Shown here: positions 22,658 to 31,904 of the stretch, in pieces
Layout of the letters: each line of letters starts with the position of its first letter
How positions within the stretch are numbered: the stretch's first letter is position 1
NCBI GenBank assembly: GCA_964570205.1
Contig: CAZMXI010000020.1
Span: 1-38,285, forward strand
From: CAZMXI01 sp964570205
Lineage (GTDB): Bacteria > Planctomycetota > Phycisphaerae > Tepidisphaerales > Tepidisphaeraceae
DNA: 38,285 nucleotides
Reading direction: 5' to 3'
Program-made: the position numbers and the translations under genes
Notes under the pieces: model-generated
What the model was told of the DNA's origin: nothing
Seen by the model: the letters and a program-made list of their open reading frames with translations, nothing else
Database searches by the model: none

Positions 22658-24460
22658 TCACTTCGACATGAACTTCTCAATGGATGCCTCACGCGCGAAT
22701 TCCAGCTTGTACTGGTACGTGATCATCGTCGCGTTCTCCCCCTTGGTCCCTGGCTCAACCGTCAGATCCCACCGCAGCAGGTTCTTCGGCCGCTCATCCC
22801 GCACATAGCCTGCATCGCTGCTGAGCTCTTTGCTCGTGCTCACCAGCGTCACGTTTACCGCCTCCGTCTCCGAGTGCGGCAGCCGATCCCACACCTGAAG
22901 CTTCACCGCCTCTGCCTTGTAGCTGCTGACCACGATGCGGTAGTTGAAACTGTGCACCTGGTTTCCGCCCTGCACCGCCTTGTTCTTGTCCGCGAGTTGG
23001 CGCACGACCTGCAACTGCGGATCAACCCCGAACCCCGCCGTGAACTGCTCGCCGATCGCCACCAGCGGCAGCGCTGCCCGCCCGACGAAATCCGTCCCCA
23101 TGTACACCGTCGCCTCACCCGGCAGAATGACGTACTTGCTGTCGTTCAGCAGGTTCGCCAGGCGATACACGTGCGTCGTCAGCACCGGAATCGCCTTGTA
23201 GAAGTAGTCCGGCTTCATCGATATCCGCGTGACCTCCAGAAGCTGCTCATCGTCCCGCCAGGGGATCGTCATCTTTCGTTCCAGGTGGAAGGTAACGCTC
23301 TGGCCTTCGCGAAACGCCGGCACGGCCCTGCCTCCCTGGGCAATCGCCACGGCATCCGGGTTCATGATCTCATCCGACTGCTCCCACGCCGCCGCATCAT
23401 TGAACCGCTGCTGAGCATCCACCTTGTTCATCGAGTTCGCCAGGACTTGCGCCTCCTGGCGCAACTGCTCGGCCTGCCTGCGGTTATCGTCGGATCGGAG
23501 CTTCAATTGTCCGCCATTCACCGCGATCCCACCCATTCCGCCTCCGCCGCCCGCTCGAACCACCGCCGTGCTCACCTCCAGCATCGCCAGTTCCGGTGGC
23601 GCTGCGTTCAGCAGCGGTTGCGCTGTCGACAGCACGACATCCACGCCCTTCCAGTCTTCGCCCGTCTGCTGCGCGATGGCCGCCAGGTATTCAAGCTGAA
23701 CGTTGTCGGCCGGCTTGCCCGCACGCAGCTTGTATTGCGGCCGCCATGAGGCCGCCGACACCAGGTAATGAAGCTTCACCTTTGCGGCAACGCCTTGTTC
23801 CCTGTCCACCACGACAATGGCCTCGCGCACCATCCGATCGCCGGTGGACGCCACCTTGCTCATTTCGCGCTGAAGGTACTGCATTTGCTCCTGGTTGGCC
23901 TGGATATTCTGCTGGATCGCCACCGCATCCAGCGACTTGGCCGAGCGGGTTTCCATGATGAACTTCGCCAGAGCTGTCACCGCCTCGGCATTGAGCATCC
24001 CCTTCTCCGTGATCTGCTTCAGCGCGCCCGAGGTGAATTCCTCCAGCTTCGTCAGCAGCGCCTGGTTCTGCTCGATAACCTGCGCCTGCTTCTGGAGCTC
24101 CTGCTCGGTCGCCCTCAGCTCCTTGATCTGATTCTCCAGCTTGCGCACTTCCTCCTGCGTGTTTTCCTGCAGGATGCGTGTGCGGAACCGGGTTGTCATC
24201 ACCCGCACGCCGTCCTCGCCCTCGGAAAATAGTGAACTGTTGATGGTTGACGCCGGCAGCGGGCCCACGATCAGTTCCGCAACGCCGGCTCCCGCCGGCA
24301 CATCCACCTCGCGCGTCACCAGCGCGCTGGTCTGATACACCGTCACAGCGCTGATCCGGCTGTTGCCCACCACGGGTGCGGTGTCCGCCGCAAAGCTCCG
24401 CCCGGCATTCAATAAACAGCAGCCCAACACTCCGCATAACATCGGCACATATCGATTCAT
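22658..24460 (-). CDS. DUF4140/DUF4139 (mucoidy-inhibitor-like) exported protein
   Basis: A 600-residue protein; ATG 24460 is chosen for its GGGAG ribosome binding site. A signal peptide (MLCGVLGCCLLNAGRSFA, residues 7-24) is followed by the DUF4140 region, with ISAVTVYQTSALVTREVDV and ELIVGPLPASTINSSLF. A coiled coil (about residues 100-220, EVRKLENQIKELRATEQELQ and similar) comes next. The C-terminal DUF4139 beta domain has LHYLVSAASWRPQYKLRAG, QTGEDWKGVDVVLSTAQPLL and WDRLPHSETEAVNVTLV. The family is periplasmic or surface-exposed and its biochemical function is unknown. It is a single-gene unit. Confidence 0.9.
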   Translation of the reverse strand: MNRYVPMLCGVLGCCLLNAGRSFAADTAPVVGNSRISAVTVYQTSALVTREVDVPAGAGVAELIVGPLPASTINSSLFSEGEDGVRVMTTRFRTRILQENTQEEVRKLENQIKELRATEQELQKQAQVIEQNQALLTKLEEFTSGALKQITEKGMLNAEAVTALAKFIMETRSAKSLDAVAIQQNIQANQEQMQYLQREMSKVASTGDRMVREAIVVVDREQGVAAKVKLHYLVSAASWRPQYKLRAGKPADNVQLEYLAAIAQQTGEDWKGVDVVLSTAQPLLNAAPPELAMLEVSTAVVRAGGGGGMGGIAVNGGQLKLRSDDNRRQAEQLRQEAQVLANSMNKVDAQQRFNDAAAWEQSDEIMNPDAVAIAQGGRAVPAFREGQSVTFHLERKMTIPWRDDEQLLEVTRISMKPDYFYKAIPVLTTHVYRLANLLNDSKYVILPGEATVYMGTDFVGRAALPLVAIGEQFTAGFGVDPQLQVVRQLADKNKAVQGGNQVHSFNYRIVVSSYKAEAVKLQVWDRLPHSETEAVNVTLVSTSKELSSDAGYVRDERPKNLLRWDLTVEPGTKGENATMITYQYKLEFAREASIEKFMSK

Positions 24461-24754
24461 GTTGATCTCCCTGACAACTCGATGAACCTCGCTGGACAGG
24501 CGCACCTGTTGCGCCGCCCGCCAATGCCCTCTTGGACGCTCAATAAGCGTTGCGGTTGCTTCTTGTTACAAGGGCGTTACAGCGACGACATGACGGTTCG
24601 CTGCCACCGAGGTTCCCGGCGGCATCAATTCCGGACACCGCGACTCCGGTCATGCCTGCCGTGTTGCTGGCATCTGCAAGGCTCGAATCGCAGATGTGGA
24701 CCACCCATGAAGGGCCCCTCCTGAGGCGGCCGTTGCCGGGGGCAAGATCGTGCG

Positions 24755-25345
24755 CTATAGGCCCTGTGGCTTTTCGATCACGGCAATGTCCGGCAGGTTG
24801 GCCTTCACCTCTTTCCAGCCGACATGGCGTTCGAGGCACTCCACAACAATCGGCGCGGGATCTGGCCAGATTCCCGGCAGGTCAATCTCTCCCGGTTCCT
24901 GTGGACGCCACGGAAGCTTCTCCCAAGGAGGACAGAACTGGGCATCCACACCGGGCTTATTACCCCGCGGGTCGATTCTGTACCAGCCGAACTCCGGCAG
25001 GAGTACAGCATTCAGTCCGTGCAATACGAATCTGTTGCCATCATCGGATCGGAGCCTCTGATAACAGAACCCCGCCGGAATTCCATTAGCGCGGAGCAGG
25101 GCTGCAAGCAGGTGGCTCTTCGCGAAGCACCAACCGGTTCTCATCGCTAAGACATCGGAGGCACGACATGTGGTTACTGTGGATGCCTGGTCTCCGCTGT
25201 GCTGAATCCAGTCCCGGACCCATTCGAAGCAATGCCTCGCTTGCTCGCGAGGACTGGCACACCCCCGCGCAATCTCGCGGGCGCACTCCAATACTTGCAC
25301 CGACTTCCAATCGACGATTCCCGTTGACCTCAGGTACGGGCCCAT
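24755..25345 (-). CDS. Transglutaminase-like protein
   Basis: A 196-residue protein from ATG 25345, with GAGGTGAG upstream. RTGWCFAKSHLLAALLRANGIPAGF is the transglutaminase core with the catalytic Cys; split it reads RTGWCFAKSH and LLAALLRANG. HGLNAVLLPEFGWYRIDPRG supplies the His and Asp of the catalytic triad. The family includes small cysteine proteases and amidases. There is no signal peptide, so it is probably cytoplasmic. Substrate unknown; neighbours give no hint. Confidence 0.85.
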   Translation of the reverse strand: MGPYLRSTGIVDWKSVQVLECAREIARGCASPREQARHCFEWVRDWIQHSGDQASTVTTCRASDVLAMRTGWCFAKSHLLAALLRANGIPAGFCYQRLRSDDGNRFVLHGLNAVLLPEFGWYRIDPRGNKPGVDAQFCPPWEKLPWRPQEPGEIDLPGIWPDPAPIVVECLERHVGWKEVKANLPDIAVIEKPQGL

Positions 25346-25561
25346 ACTTATCTCTCACCTCACGGGCCAGGATTCGTGTTTCTGATTGAAGAGAACCTCT
25401 GCACGATATCGTCTTGAAAAGGCTTATGCCATTGTCGTGGTAACAGGAAGAACCGATTTGGGCGTTCGATGACAGTCATCGCTGATCGTTCAACTTTCTT
25501 CGTCGCCGGCACAGGCATACGCCGGCGCCTGGCAATTCCTGCGTTCCTCCGCTGCCCGCCG

Positions 25562-26410
25562 TCAGGCCTTCGTGAAATCCCCCCAAGTCATATGCACCGC
25601 AGTCAGTCCAACGATCACGGCCGTTTCGGCGCGGAGGACTCGGCCGCCCAGTACCCAGGGACAGGCCCTGCCGGCCAGCATGCCGCGTTCGGCGTCCGAG
25701 AAGCCGCCTTCCGGCCCAACCAGCAGGACGATGTGTCGAGGAGGCGATGTGGAATGCGGCGCCGACTCGCTGCGGTCATCAAGAAATAAACGAAGATCAG
25801 CGGCCACGAAGAGCGTTGAGGCCAGGAAAGACCCCAACGGCGTTGGTGGGAGTACCTGTGGAAGCGAACCGCGCCGACACTGCTTAGCGGCCCGCGTGAC
25901 CTGGCCCGGCCAGGCATGCGCCTGCTCCTGTTCCAGGCCCTCTTGACGCACGGAGTAATCTGTGAGCAGGGGCACGATGCGCATCGCGCCCAGTTCAGTC
26001 GCCTTCTGCATGACAAAGTTCATGCGCTGTCGCGCGAGCACTGCGCAGGCGAGCGTAACGTCGATGATGGGCTCGGGTGAACGCGACATGTGTTCGTAAG
26101 GCACGGCTAAACCGCTGGCGGCGTCGCATTCCTTGAAGCTGGCTCTGAACCAGGCGGCCGATCCATCACGGATGGTGAATGCTTCCTTCGGGTTGACCTC
26201 TCGACGTTGCAGGCGTTTGACCAGTGAGCGGTCGATTCGGAAGGGCTCTTGAAGTGTAAGGCGTGTTGCGATCGTCAGGGGCGCATCGCCGGGCGCATCG
26301 CACCGGCCCATCGGAACGGCAATGGGAGGATGCAAACGAGGTCCCTTGGCGGAAGGGCCGGATCGCCGATGCTGCTTTGGTTTTCGGTCGTATCGGTTAG
26401 GTCTGGCCAT
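25562..26410 (-). CDS. rsmE: 16S rRNA (uracil1498-N3)-methyltransferase RsmE
   Basis: A 282-residue SPOUT methyltransferase that methylates U1498 of 16S rRNA. ACAVLARQRMNFVMQKATELG is the family's 'K..r.e.i.qKatELGv' block. VGPEGGFSDAERGML and LGGRVLRAETAVIVGL form the trefoil-knot SAM site. The N-terminus (MARPNRYDRKPKQHRRSG) is a basic extension of roughly 60 residues before the PUA-like domain, longer than usual. ATG 26410 is preferred, but 26461 is also possible. Confidence 0.9.
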   Translation of the reverse strand: MARPNRYDRKPKQHRRSGPSAKGPRLHPPIAVPMGRCDAPGDAPLTIATRLTLQEPFRIDRSLVKRLQRREVNPKEAFTIRDGSAAWFRASFKECDAASGLAVPYEHMSRSPEPIIDVTLACAVLARQRMNFVMQKATELGAMRIVPLLTDYSVRQEGLEQEQAHAWPGQVTRAAKQCRRGSLPQVLPPTPLGSFLASTLFVAADLRLFLDDRSESAPHSTSPPRHIVLLVGPEGGFSDAERGMLAGRACPWVLGGRVLRAETAVIVGLTAVHMTWGDFTKA

Positions 26411-26589
26411 GGCCTCATGCTCCGCACAGCAGGTTCCGAAGCAGAAAGACGCTATCGGCATCGCCCGTTGGCGTCAATGCAATCCAAGGTCTGCTCAAGG
26501 GGCACTCCGCCGGGCTTAACTCCACCGCCGCGTCCCTCAGTGCCCCCTGCGGCTTGTCCCGGACCTGTGCTTGCTGGAATCGCCGGCGA

Positions 26590-26761
26590 TCATTCCCGTT
26601 GAATGGCGATGTTCTTGCCCGCGTTCTCCTGCACCGGCCCCCGAGCCAATATCTGGCATTCCCATGCGTTGGCCCCAATGGCCACGGGCATCGTGGTTTC
26701 GTTGCGGAGCATGAGGTTGCGGGCATCCCTCGCGGGGATTGGCGACATTACCGCCGACTCT
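26590..26761 (-). CDS. C-terminal fragment of a hypothetical protein, cut by an assembly gap
   Basis: On the minus strand a frame leaves the N run and ends at TGA 26590-26592. The 56 visible residues (AVMSPIPARDARNLMLRN, then ETTMPVAIGANAWECQILA) have coding-like codon use and end in a basic tail. The family is not recognised. The start lies in or beyond the gap at 26762-26790. Confidence 0.45.
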
Positions 26762-26790
26762 NNNNNNNNNNNNNNNNNNNNNNNNNNNNN
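26762..26790. other. Assembly gap (29 N)
   Basis: A run of 29 N. The 12-mer GTCCCGGACCTG begins directly after it (26791-26802) and also occurs at 26556-26567, so the join may be set by a short repeat. Genes on the two sides run in opposite directions out of the gap. Confidence 0.95.
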
Positions 26791-26791
26791 G

Positions 26792-27286
26792 TCCCGGACC
26801 TGGGTGGAATTTCTCGGTGGCCAATTCAGAGCGGCACTCGGCGGCGACCCGTCCGTCCGCGTCTTCTCCAAGCATCACCAGGCCAACCGCCAGGACTCCG
26901 GCATGAACGAATTCCTGTACGACCTGCTGGTCTGTCGTATCGGCACCGTTGAGTCAGCGGTGCAGAAGAAGAAGTTGCATTACGTCCGCGAGGTGCTGTG
27001 GCAGGTCAAATCGGAGTTCGCCAGGGACAGCGGCCAAGCTCTTATCGACTTCAACACACTCGTCCTCGGCAGCGCCCACAGCAAGCTGTTCGTGGGACCA
27101 GTCGTTCATGACGTAAAAGCGTTTCTGGCCGTCCTCAAGCCTGCCGCCGCGGCCTGTTCCAACAGGGTCTTCGCGGCCCTTGTTCCCCATCCACAGCAAG
27201 GGAACGACGGAGCACAGGACATCGAGTTTTGGCAGTTCTCGCGTGGCGAGTGGATGCCTGCTGAGGTGTCAGTGGACTCGGCCTAA
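26792..27286 (+). CDS. Hypothetical protein, 5' end missing in assembly gap
   Basis: A frame opens at the right edge of the gap and runs 164 codons to TAA 27284-27286. The product is soluble, rich in aromatic and charged residues (NEFLYDLLVCRIGTVES, KLHYVREVLWQVKSEFARD, FVGPVVHDVKAFLAVLKP). Codon use is coding-like. I do not recognise the family, and the start lies in the gap. Confidence 0.6.
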   Translation, partial: SRTWVEFLGGQFRAALGGDPSVRVFSKHHQANRQDSGMNEFLYDLLVCRIGTVESAVQKKKLHYVREVLWQVKSEFARDSGQALIDFNTLVLGSAHSKLFVGPVVHDVKAFLAVLKPAAAACSNRVFAALVPHPQQGNDGAQDIEFWQFSRGEWMPAEVSVDSA

Positions 27287-27681
27287 GACGCATCGTCGGC
27301 ACCGGGCTTTAGCGTGAGGCCGCCCATTGTCAGGCGGATGGACGATGGCACTACAGAATCGTCGGGTGCCCTAGCCTGCCATGCAACCACTGAAGGAAGA
27401 GCAGCTTCGAGCCAGGCGACTCATCGCGTCCGAGTCGGCCAAGGCCTTGTTCTGGCAGACCGCATCCAGCGTACATCGTCAAAGTTCCGACCGCGCCTAA
27501 GCTCGGCACGCAGCACGCGAGGGGAACGTCGTCTGGTCACGATATTGCGATGGAGGGCGAGCGCCCCGACGCTATGCACGAGCAGTTTCGGCATTAAGGG
27601 GACTGTATTTTGGCAGAATTTCCGCCCTTTGTCGTCCGCATTACTTCCCTAATCCATTTTATTCCAACTACTTGCATCAAG
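27287..27681. other. Gene-free region before tRNA-Val
   Basis: About 395 bp with no supported gene. Open frames here have unlikely composition. The text around 27596-27625 (TTAAGGGGACTGTATTTTGG) resembles sequence found beside mobile or repetitive elements, but no complete element is visible. It may be decayed DNA. Confidence 0.4.
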
Positions 27682-27755
27682 TGGGCGATACAGGACTCGA
27701 ACCTGTGACCTCACGGGTGTGATCCGTGCGTTCTAGCCAACTGAACTAATCGCCC
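27682..27755 (-). tRNA. tRNA-Val (anticodon CAC)
   Basis: On the minus strand, GGGCGAT at the 5' end (27749-27755) pairs with ATCGCCC at the 3' end. The D arm (TTAGTTCAGTTGGCTAGAACG) is normal in length; the anticodon stem CACGG/CCGTG closes loop ATCACAC, giving anticodon CAC. The T arm ACAGG-TTCGAGT-CCTGT is perfect. CCA is not encoded. It lies 83 bp from the end of the ABC transporter gene. Confidence 0.93.
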
Positions 27756-27838
27756 AGATTCTCTTCGTGCGAGATACTATCGCTTCGTGGGCAAAAGGCA
27801 AGCCCTTTCAAAGCTGTGATTTGCGGGCGGCTTTCCGC

Positions 27839-29851
27839 CTATGCCGCATTCTCGGCGACCGATTCATCCTCCGGCTTGGTCTCGGCGGCGATGGGCTGGG
27901 TTTGCAGCTCGACCATATGTCGGTAGCGCCCGCTGCGGGACATGAGTTGGTCGTGCGTGCCTTGCTCGACGATCTTGCCATCCTCCAGGACGATGATTCG
28001 GTTGGCGCCAGCCACGGTGCTTAGCCGATGAGCAATGACGATGCTCGTCCGGCCGAGCATCAAGCTGCGCAGGCTTTGCTGGATCAGCCGCTCGCTCTCG
28101 GTGTCGAGGTTGCTCGTGGCCTCGTCGAGGATGAGTATCTTCGGGTCGGCGAGGATCGCGCGGGCGATGGTAAGGCGCTGGCGCTGGCCGCCGCTGAGCT
28201 TGACGCCGCGCTCGCCGATGAGCGTGTCGTAGCCGTTTCCCATCGCGGCAATGAACTCATGGGCGTTGGCTTGACGGGCGGCGCTGACGATCTCGGCCAT
28301 GGTGGCGCCGCGGCGGCCATAGGCGATGTTTTCCGCCACCGTGCCGTCAAACAGGAACGTGTCCTGCTCGACAATACCGAGCAGCCCTCGATAGCTGTCC
28401 ACCTCGAGCCGCCGAAGGTCGATGCCATCGAGGAGAATTGAGCCGGCCGTCGGGTCGTAGAAGCGGGCGACGAGGTTGCAGAGCGTCGTCTTGCCTGCGC
28501 CGCTGGGGCCAACCAGGGCGATTGTCTGCCCGGCCGCCACATCCAGATTGATGTCGCCCAGGACGAGCTTTTCGCTTCCGGGATAGATGAACGACACGGC
28601 ATTGAAGGCAATCTGGCCGCGTACGGAGGTCTTCTCGACCGAAATTGCATTATTGGGCCTGGGCATTTCCGTCGGCTCGGAAAGCAGGTCGAGCGTGCGG
28701 TCAAGTCCGGCGAGGTTGTTCTGAAAGCCCGCCGCGCTGCTGGCGAGGGTGGCAATCGGGCCAAGCAAGGCAGTCAGATAGCCCAGGAACATGACCAGGT
28801 CGCCGACGGTAAGGGCATCGTGAACCGAAATCGCTCCCTCGCGCACGCGCTGCATGTCCGTTAGGACTCGGCCGCCGCCGTACCAGAGCAGAATCGCCGA
28901 CGCCAGGGGGATCAGCACGGCCCAGGCGGCGTCGATGCCGCGCATCCACAGCCAGGCGTAGAGCTCCTGGCGGGCCATCAGGTGGTTGGCGACGGTGAAC
29001 TGCGATGATTCGCTTCGTTCGCGGTTGAAGCTGCGGACGATGCGCATTCCGCCGAAGGACTCGGTGGCCCGTCCGTCGATGGCCTGGCGCGTGCCGCGGA
29101 TGTCGCGCCAAAGAGGGCGAATCCGGCTGATCCACGTGCGGTGAGTGATCCACACTGTGGGAATCAGCAGGAGTGATCCCAGCAGCATGCGCCAGTCGAC
29201 GAAGGCGAGGATGAACAGGCTGCCGATGAGCTGGATGATCGCGCGGAAGGGGTTGTAGACCATCGAGAAGACCAGTTCGCCCACGCCGCCCGCATCCTCG
29301 CGGAGAATGCTGGCGACGCCGCCACTCTTGATCTCATAGACCCGATGCAGCGGGAGGCGCACAGCATGGTCGAAGACCTTACGGCGGGTTGAGACGGTCA
29401 CCCGCTTGGAGATGCGGGTGGCCTGCCAGCGTGCGGCGGTGCTGAAAAGCATGGCGATGGTCGCGATGGCGATCATGGCGATGGCGACGGTCGCCAGAAG
29501 GTGCCTCGGATCTGTCGGCAGATGGATAAAGCTCGGAATCTCTGACGGCAGCGGCTTGGTATCCAGAACGTTGTCAAAGATCAGCTTGGTGCCATACATC
29601 GGCACCAGGGCCAACCCCGTGGAGATGGACAGAACCGCCAGCAATCCGATCAGCATCCGCCTGTGGCCGCGAAGCAGTTCCCAAAAGCAACGAAACAGTT
29701 CCCAGAACGAGCGGTGTCGCCTGATCGATTTGGGACGGGTATCGTGGAACGATGGGGTGGCCTCGTCCTTCGGCCTGCTCCTGATCCGTTGACGGTACTG
29801 GCGATACTTCGCTCGGCTGGAACGCGTCGATTTGGGCATAGATCCAATCAT
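27839..29851 (-). CDS. ABC transporter, fused permease and ATPase (MsbA/lipid exporter type)
   Basis: A half-transporter of about 670 residues. The N-terminus is basic (MPKSTRSSRAKYRQYRQR), then six membrane segments (for example MLIGLLAVLSISTGLALVPM and LLATVAIAMIAIATIAMLF). The ATPase domain is complete: GPSGAGKTTLCNL (Walker A), GIVEQDTFLFDGTV (Q-loop), LSGGQRQRLTIARAI (signature) and ILILDEATSNLDTESE (Walker B), then IAHRLST (H-loop His). Type I exporters of this kind move lipids, lipid-linked sugars or drugs; the substrate is not readable. ATG 29851 or 29839 could be the start; neither has a strong ribosome binding site. Confidence 0.92.
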   Translation of the reverse strand: MIGSMPKSTRSSRAKYRQYRQRIRSRPKDEATPSFHDTRPKSIRRHRSFWELFRCFWELLRGHRRMLIGLLAVLSISTGLALVPMYGTKLIFDNVLDTKPLPSEIPSFIHLPTDPRHLLATVAIAMIAIATIAMLFSTAARWQATRISKRVTVSTRRKVFDHAVRLPLHRVYEIKSGGVASILREDAGGVGELVFSMVYNPFRAIIQLIGSLFILAFVDWRMLLGSLLLIPTVWITHRTWISRIRPLWRDIRGTRQAIDGRATESFGGMRIVRSFNRERSESSQFTVANHLMARQELYAWLWMRGIDAAWAVLIPLASAILLWYGGGRVLTDMQRVREGAISVHDALTVGDLVMFLGYLTALLGPIATLASSAAGFQNNLAGLDRTLDLLSEPTEMPRPNNAISVEKTSVRGQIAFNAVSFIYPGSEKLVLGDINLDVAAGQTIALVGPSGAGKTTLCNLVARFYDPTAGSILLDGIDLRRLEVDSYRGLLGIVEQDTFLFDGTVAENIAYGRRGATMAEIVSAARQANAHEFIAAMGNGYDTLIGERGVKLSGGQRQRLTIARAILADPKILILDEATSNLDTESERLIQQSLRSLMLGRTSIVIAHRLSTVAGANRIIVLEDGKIVEQGTHDQLMSRSGRYRHMVELQTQPIAAETKPEDESVAENAA

Positions 29852-29978
29852 ACGCAAACTTCGCTTCGCCGTGGCTGCCCAAGGGGTAGAAGGAGGCAAA
29901 GACGAGATGCTCTGCATTAGGATTTGTCGGGCTATTGCTGGCGCCGGCGGGCGGATGTGGCCAGGATCGGAGCAATTG

Positions 29979-29988
29979 NNNNNNNNNN
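29979..29988. other. Assembly gap (10 N)
   Basis: Ten N between the ABC transporter start and the IS630 remnant. The join next to a transposase remnant suggests that repeated DNA interrupted assembly here. Confidence 0.95.
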
Positions 29989-30026
29989 AGTGCGGCCGAT
30001 CGGCTGCGAAGCCCCTGGCCAGTGGA

Positions 30027-30297
30027 TCATCGCACTTCGAGTGAAGGGTAGATGCGATTGAGTGTGATGCGGGCGTTGTTGGTCATGAACCGCCAATCCA
30101 TGCCCGCACGCGAGCGGTTGCGTTCTCCTTTGACCCCAGCAAAGTGCCGGGCCAGAGTAGTCAAGGTCCGCCGGCCGCTCGGGTAGACGCTTGCCCAAGA
30201 CGCTGAACTTGATCTCCGTCATGTTCAGCCAGGAACCGTGCTTGGGCGTGTAGTGGATCTCCAGGCGGTTGGCGAGGCGCTTGGCCTGCTTGGACAT
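30027..30297 (-). pseudogene. IS630-family transposase remnant, frameshifted
   Basis: Minus-strand frame from about 30297 reads MSKQAKRLANRLEIHYTPKH then GSWLNMTEIKFSVLGKR, the well-known DDE core of IS630 transposases. Near ERPADLD the coding shifts frame; a second frame continues with LARHFAGVKGERNRSRAG and MDWRFMTNNARITLNRIYPS, the C-terminal part of the family, ending at TGA 30027-30029. The N-terminal half of the transposase is missing. No terminal inverted repeats were found. It is a dead fragment next to tRNA-Pro. Confidence 0.75.
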
Positions 30298-30426
30298 GGG
30301 GCCTCGCGCGGTGATCACCTGCGTAGCGTGTGTAGTTCTTACTGCACAGGTCTGGCCCGAGGCCATGGCCGCTCCACCCCAAAGCCCTGTATTCGCAACC
30401 AGCGAATTCGGCGGCATTTACATCAA

Positions 30427-30502
30427 TCGGGGCGACAGGATTTGAACCTGCGACCTCCTGGACCCAAACCAGGCGCTCTAATCCAAGCTGAGCTACGCCC
30501 CG
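30427..30502 (-). tRNA. tRNA-Pro (anticodon TGG)
   Basis: On the minus strand CGGGGCG (30496-30502) pairs with CGCCCCG at the 3' end; discriminator A at 30427. The anticodon stem CCTGG/CCAGG closes loop TTTGGGT, giving anticodon TGG. The T arm GCAGG-TTCAAAT-CCTGT is complete. CCA is not encoded. The IS630 remnant starts about 130 bp downstream. Confidence 0.93.
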
Positions 30503-30671
30503 TTCGGCGGCGTCCTGCCGCCGAAGATGGCTACAAGTCTAGTGCTCACGCCGACGAAGGCAAGGGCACTATGTTCTGATGTTCTGCTGACCAAGTTCCG
30601 GCGGGCCGCCTGGATTTCACAGCGTCGTTTGGTGACACCATCCGGCCTGCCGTCGGGCGTGCCGAGGCAAG

Positions 30672-31670
30672 TCAGCTCAAGGGGAACATATGCCTTGTTT
30701 TGGCGACCCGATACACGCCCTTCGGGCCATCGGGGCGGGGTTCGCACACGTGGTGTTCCTCAATGCCGAGCGTTTCCCGCACGCCATCCGGCTCGATCCG
30801 ACGGATGTACTGCATGGCCTCGCCCAGATCATCGGCAACAACGTCATATGACCGGTAGAATCCCCAATGCTTGTCGTCAATCGTCTCCGGCCAGCGCCCG
30901 CAGATCAGGATGCGAAAGTACTGCGCTCGGGGCGAGGTGCGCACGTCCAACTCACGCAGGAGCCAGAGGGCGGCGTCGTGCGCGCCGAACAGTTCTACGG
31001 ATGTTTGTGCATCTTCCAAAGCGCCTTCGCGGTCCTGGTCGGCCCCCCACCGTGCGCGGCCTCGTTCCGCGTATAGCCCCGCACAGGTTTCCTCAGGATC
31101 ATCCCAATCCACATCGTCCGATCCGTGGGCTTCGGGATCGGGCTCGAATTCCATCCGCCCAATCGCGGCCGCAGCAACACCGTACGCCTCGTCGAATCGC
31201 TGCAGGTCATTGAGAATGCCGGCCCTCAGATGCGCCATCACGGGCACTGGGATAAAACACTCGGCCTCAATGATTTGTTGAAGGGTCTGCATCGCCATTT
31301 CGGGTTGACCTTCCCGTTTGTAGGCAAGTGCCACATTATAAAACGCTACACTGGTCGATGCATCCGGACATTGCAGGCCACGTTGCAGCGCTGCGCGTGC
31401 TTCGCTATAGCGATTCAAATCCAGGTAGCAGCACCCAAGATACTCCCATAGGATGTACAAATCGGGGGCCGCGCCAACGCCCGCTTCCAGCACAACGACC
31501 GCATCCTCCACACGGTTCATAAGCCAGTATGCACGCCCCATGATTTCGAAGCATCGGCGATCGCGAAGGGCATGGAGTTGTCGGCCAATATCAACCGCGC
31601 GAGGGTACTCGCCGCTGTCAATTGCGGCAAATCCTTGATCTACAAGCTGCTCTGTGCGGTCCTGGGACAT
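30672..31670 (-). CDS. TPR-repeat protein
   Basis: A 332-residue protein from ATG 31670 (MSQDRTEQLVDQGFAAIDSG). Residues about 10-200 hold tetratricopeptide-like helix pairs: YWLMNRVEDAVVVLEAGV, LWEYLGCCYLDLNRYSEAR and YNVALAYKREGQPEMAMQTL. The C-terminal 100 residues have no recognised domain. An acidic patch (GSDDVDWDDPEET) lies between them. The protein is probably a cytoplasmic protein-binding scaffold. The frame is open to 31754, but no ribosome binding site supports that start. Confidence 0.75.
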   Translation of the reverse strand: MSQDRTEQLVDQGFAAIDSGEYPRAVDIGRQLHALRDRRCFEIMGRAYWLMNRVEDAVVVLEAGVGAAPDLYILWEYLGCCYLDLNRYSEARAALQRGLQCPDASTSVAFYNVALAYKREGQPEMAMQTLQQIIEAECFIPVPVMAHLRAGILNDLQRFDEAYGVAAAAIGRMEFEPDPEAHGSDDVDWDDPEETCAGLYAERGRARWGADQDREGALEDAQTSVELFGAHDAALWLLRELDVRTSPRAQYFRILICGRWPETIDDKHWGFYRSYDVVADDLGEAMQYIRRIEPDGVRETLGIEEHHVCEPRPDGPKGVYRVAKTRHMFPLS

Positions 31671-31904
31671 GACATCCCTAAGCCTACCGGCCAGGGGCAG
31701 GCCCGGCAACGCTGCGCCACGGGTGCCGGCCGCCTCATATTGATCAACCTCCATCCATTTGCAGCAATGACAACGCCGGCGAAGGCGCCTAACATCGCGA
31801 AGCCGTGATCTTTGATGGGTTGGCCGAGCAATTCTGCCCGGTGATTAAACCAGAGTCATACAGGCAGTTAACACAATAGGATGTGAGTCGCAGGACGATA
31901 TAGG

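Noticed and set aside
22631..23749. 372-codon plus-strand open frame opposite the DUF4139 gene
   Set aside because: Shadow frame rich in Arg, His and Leu; the minus strand holds a recognised full-length protein with a ribosome binding site.
26452..26592. UGA 26590-26592 followed by an open minus-strand frame to 26452, as a possible third selenoprotein
   Set aside because: The continuation is Gly/Pro/Ala-rich low-complexity text and no convincing hairpin lies at the right distance.
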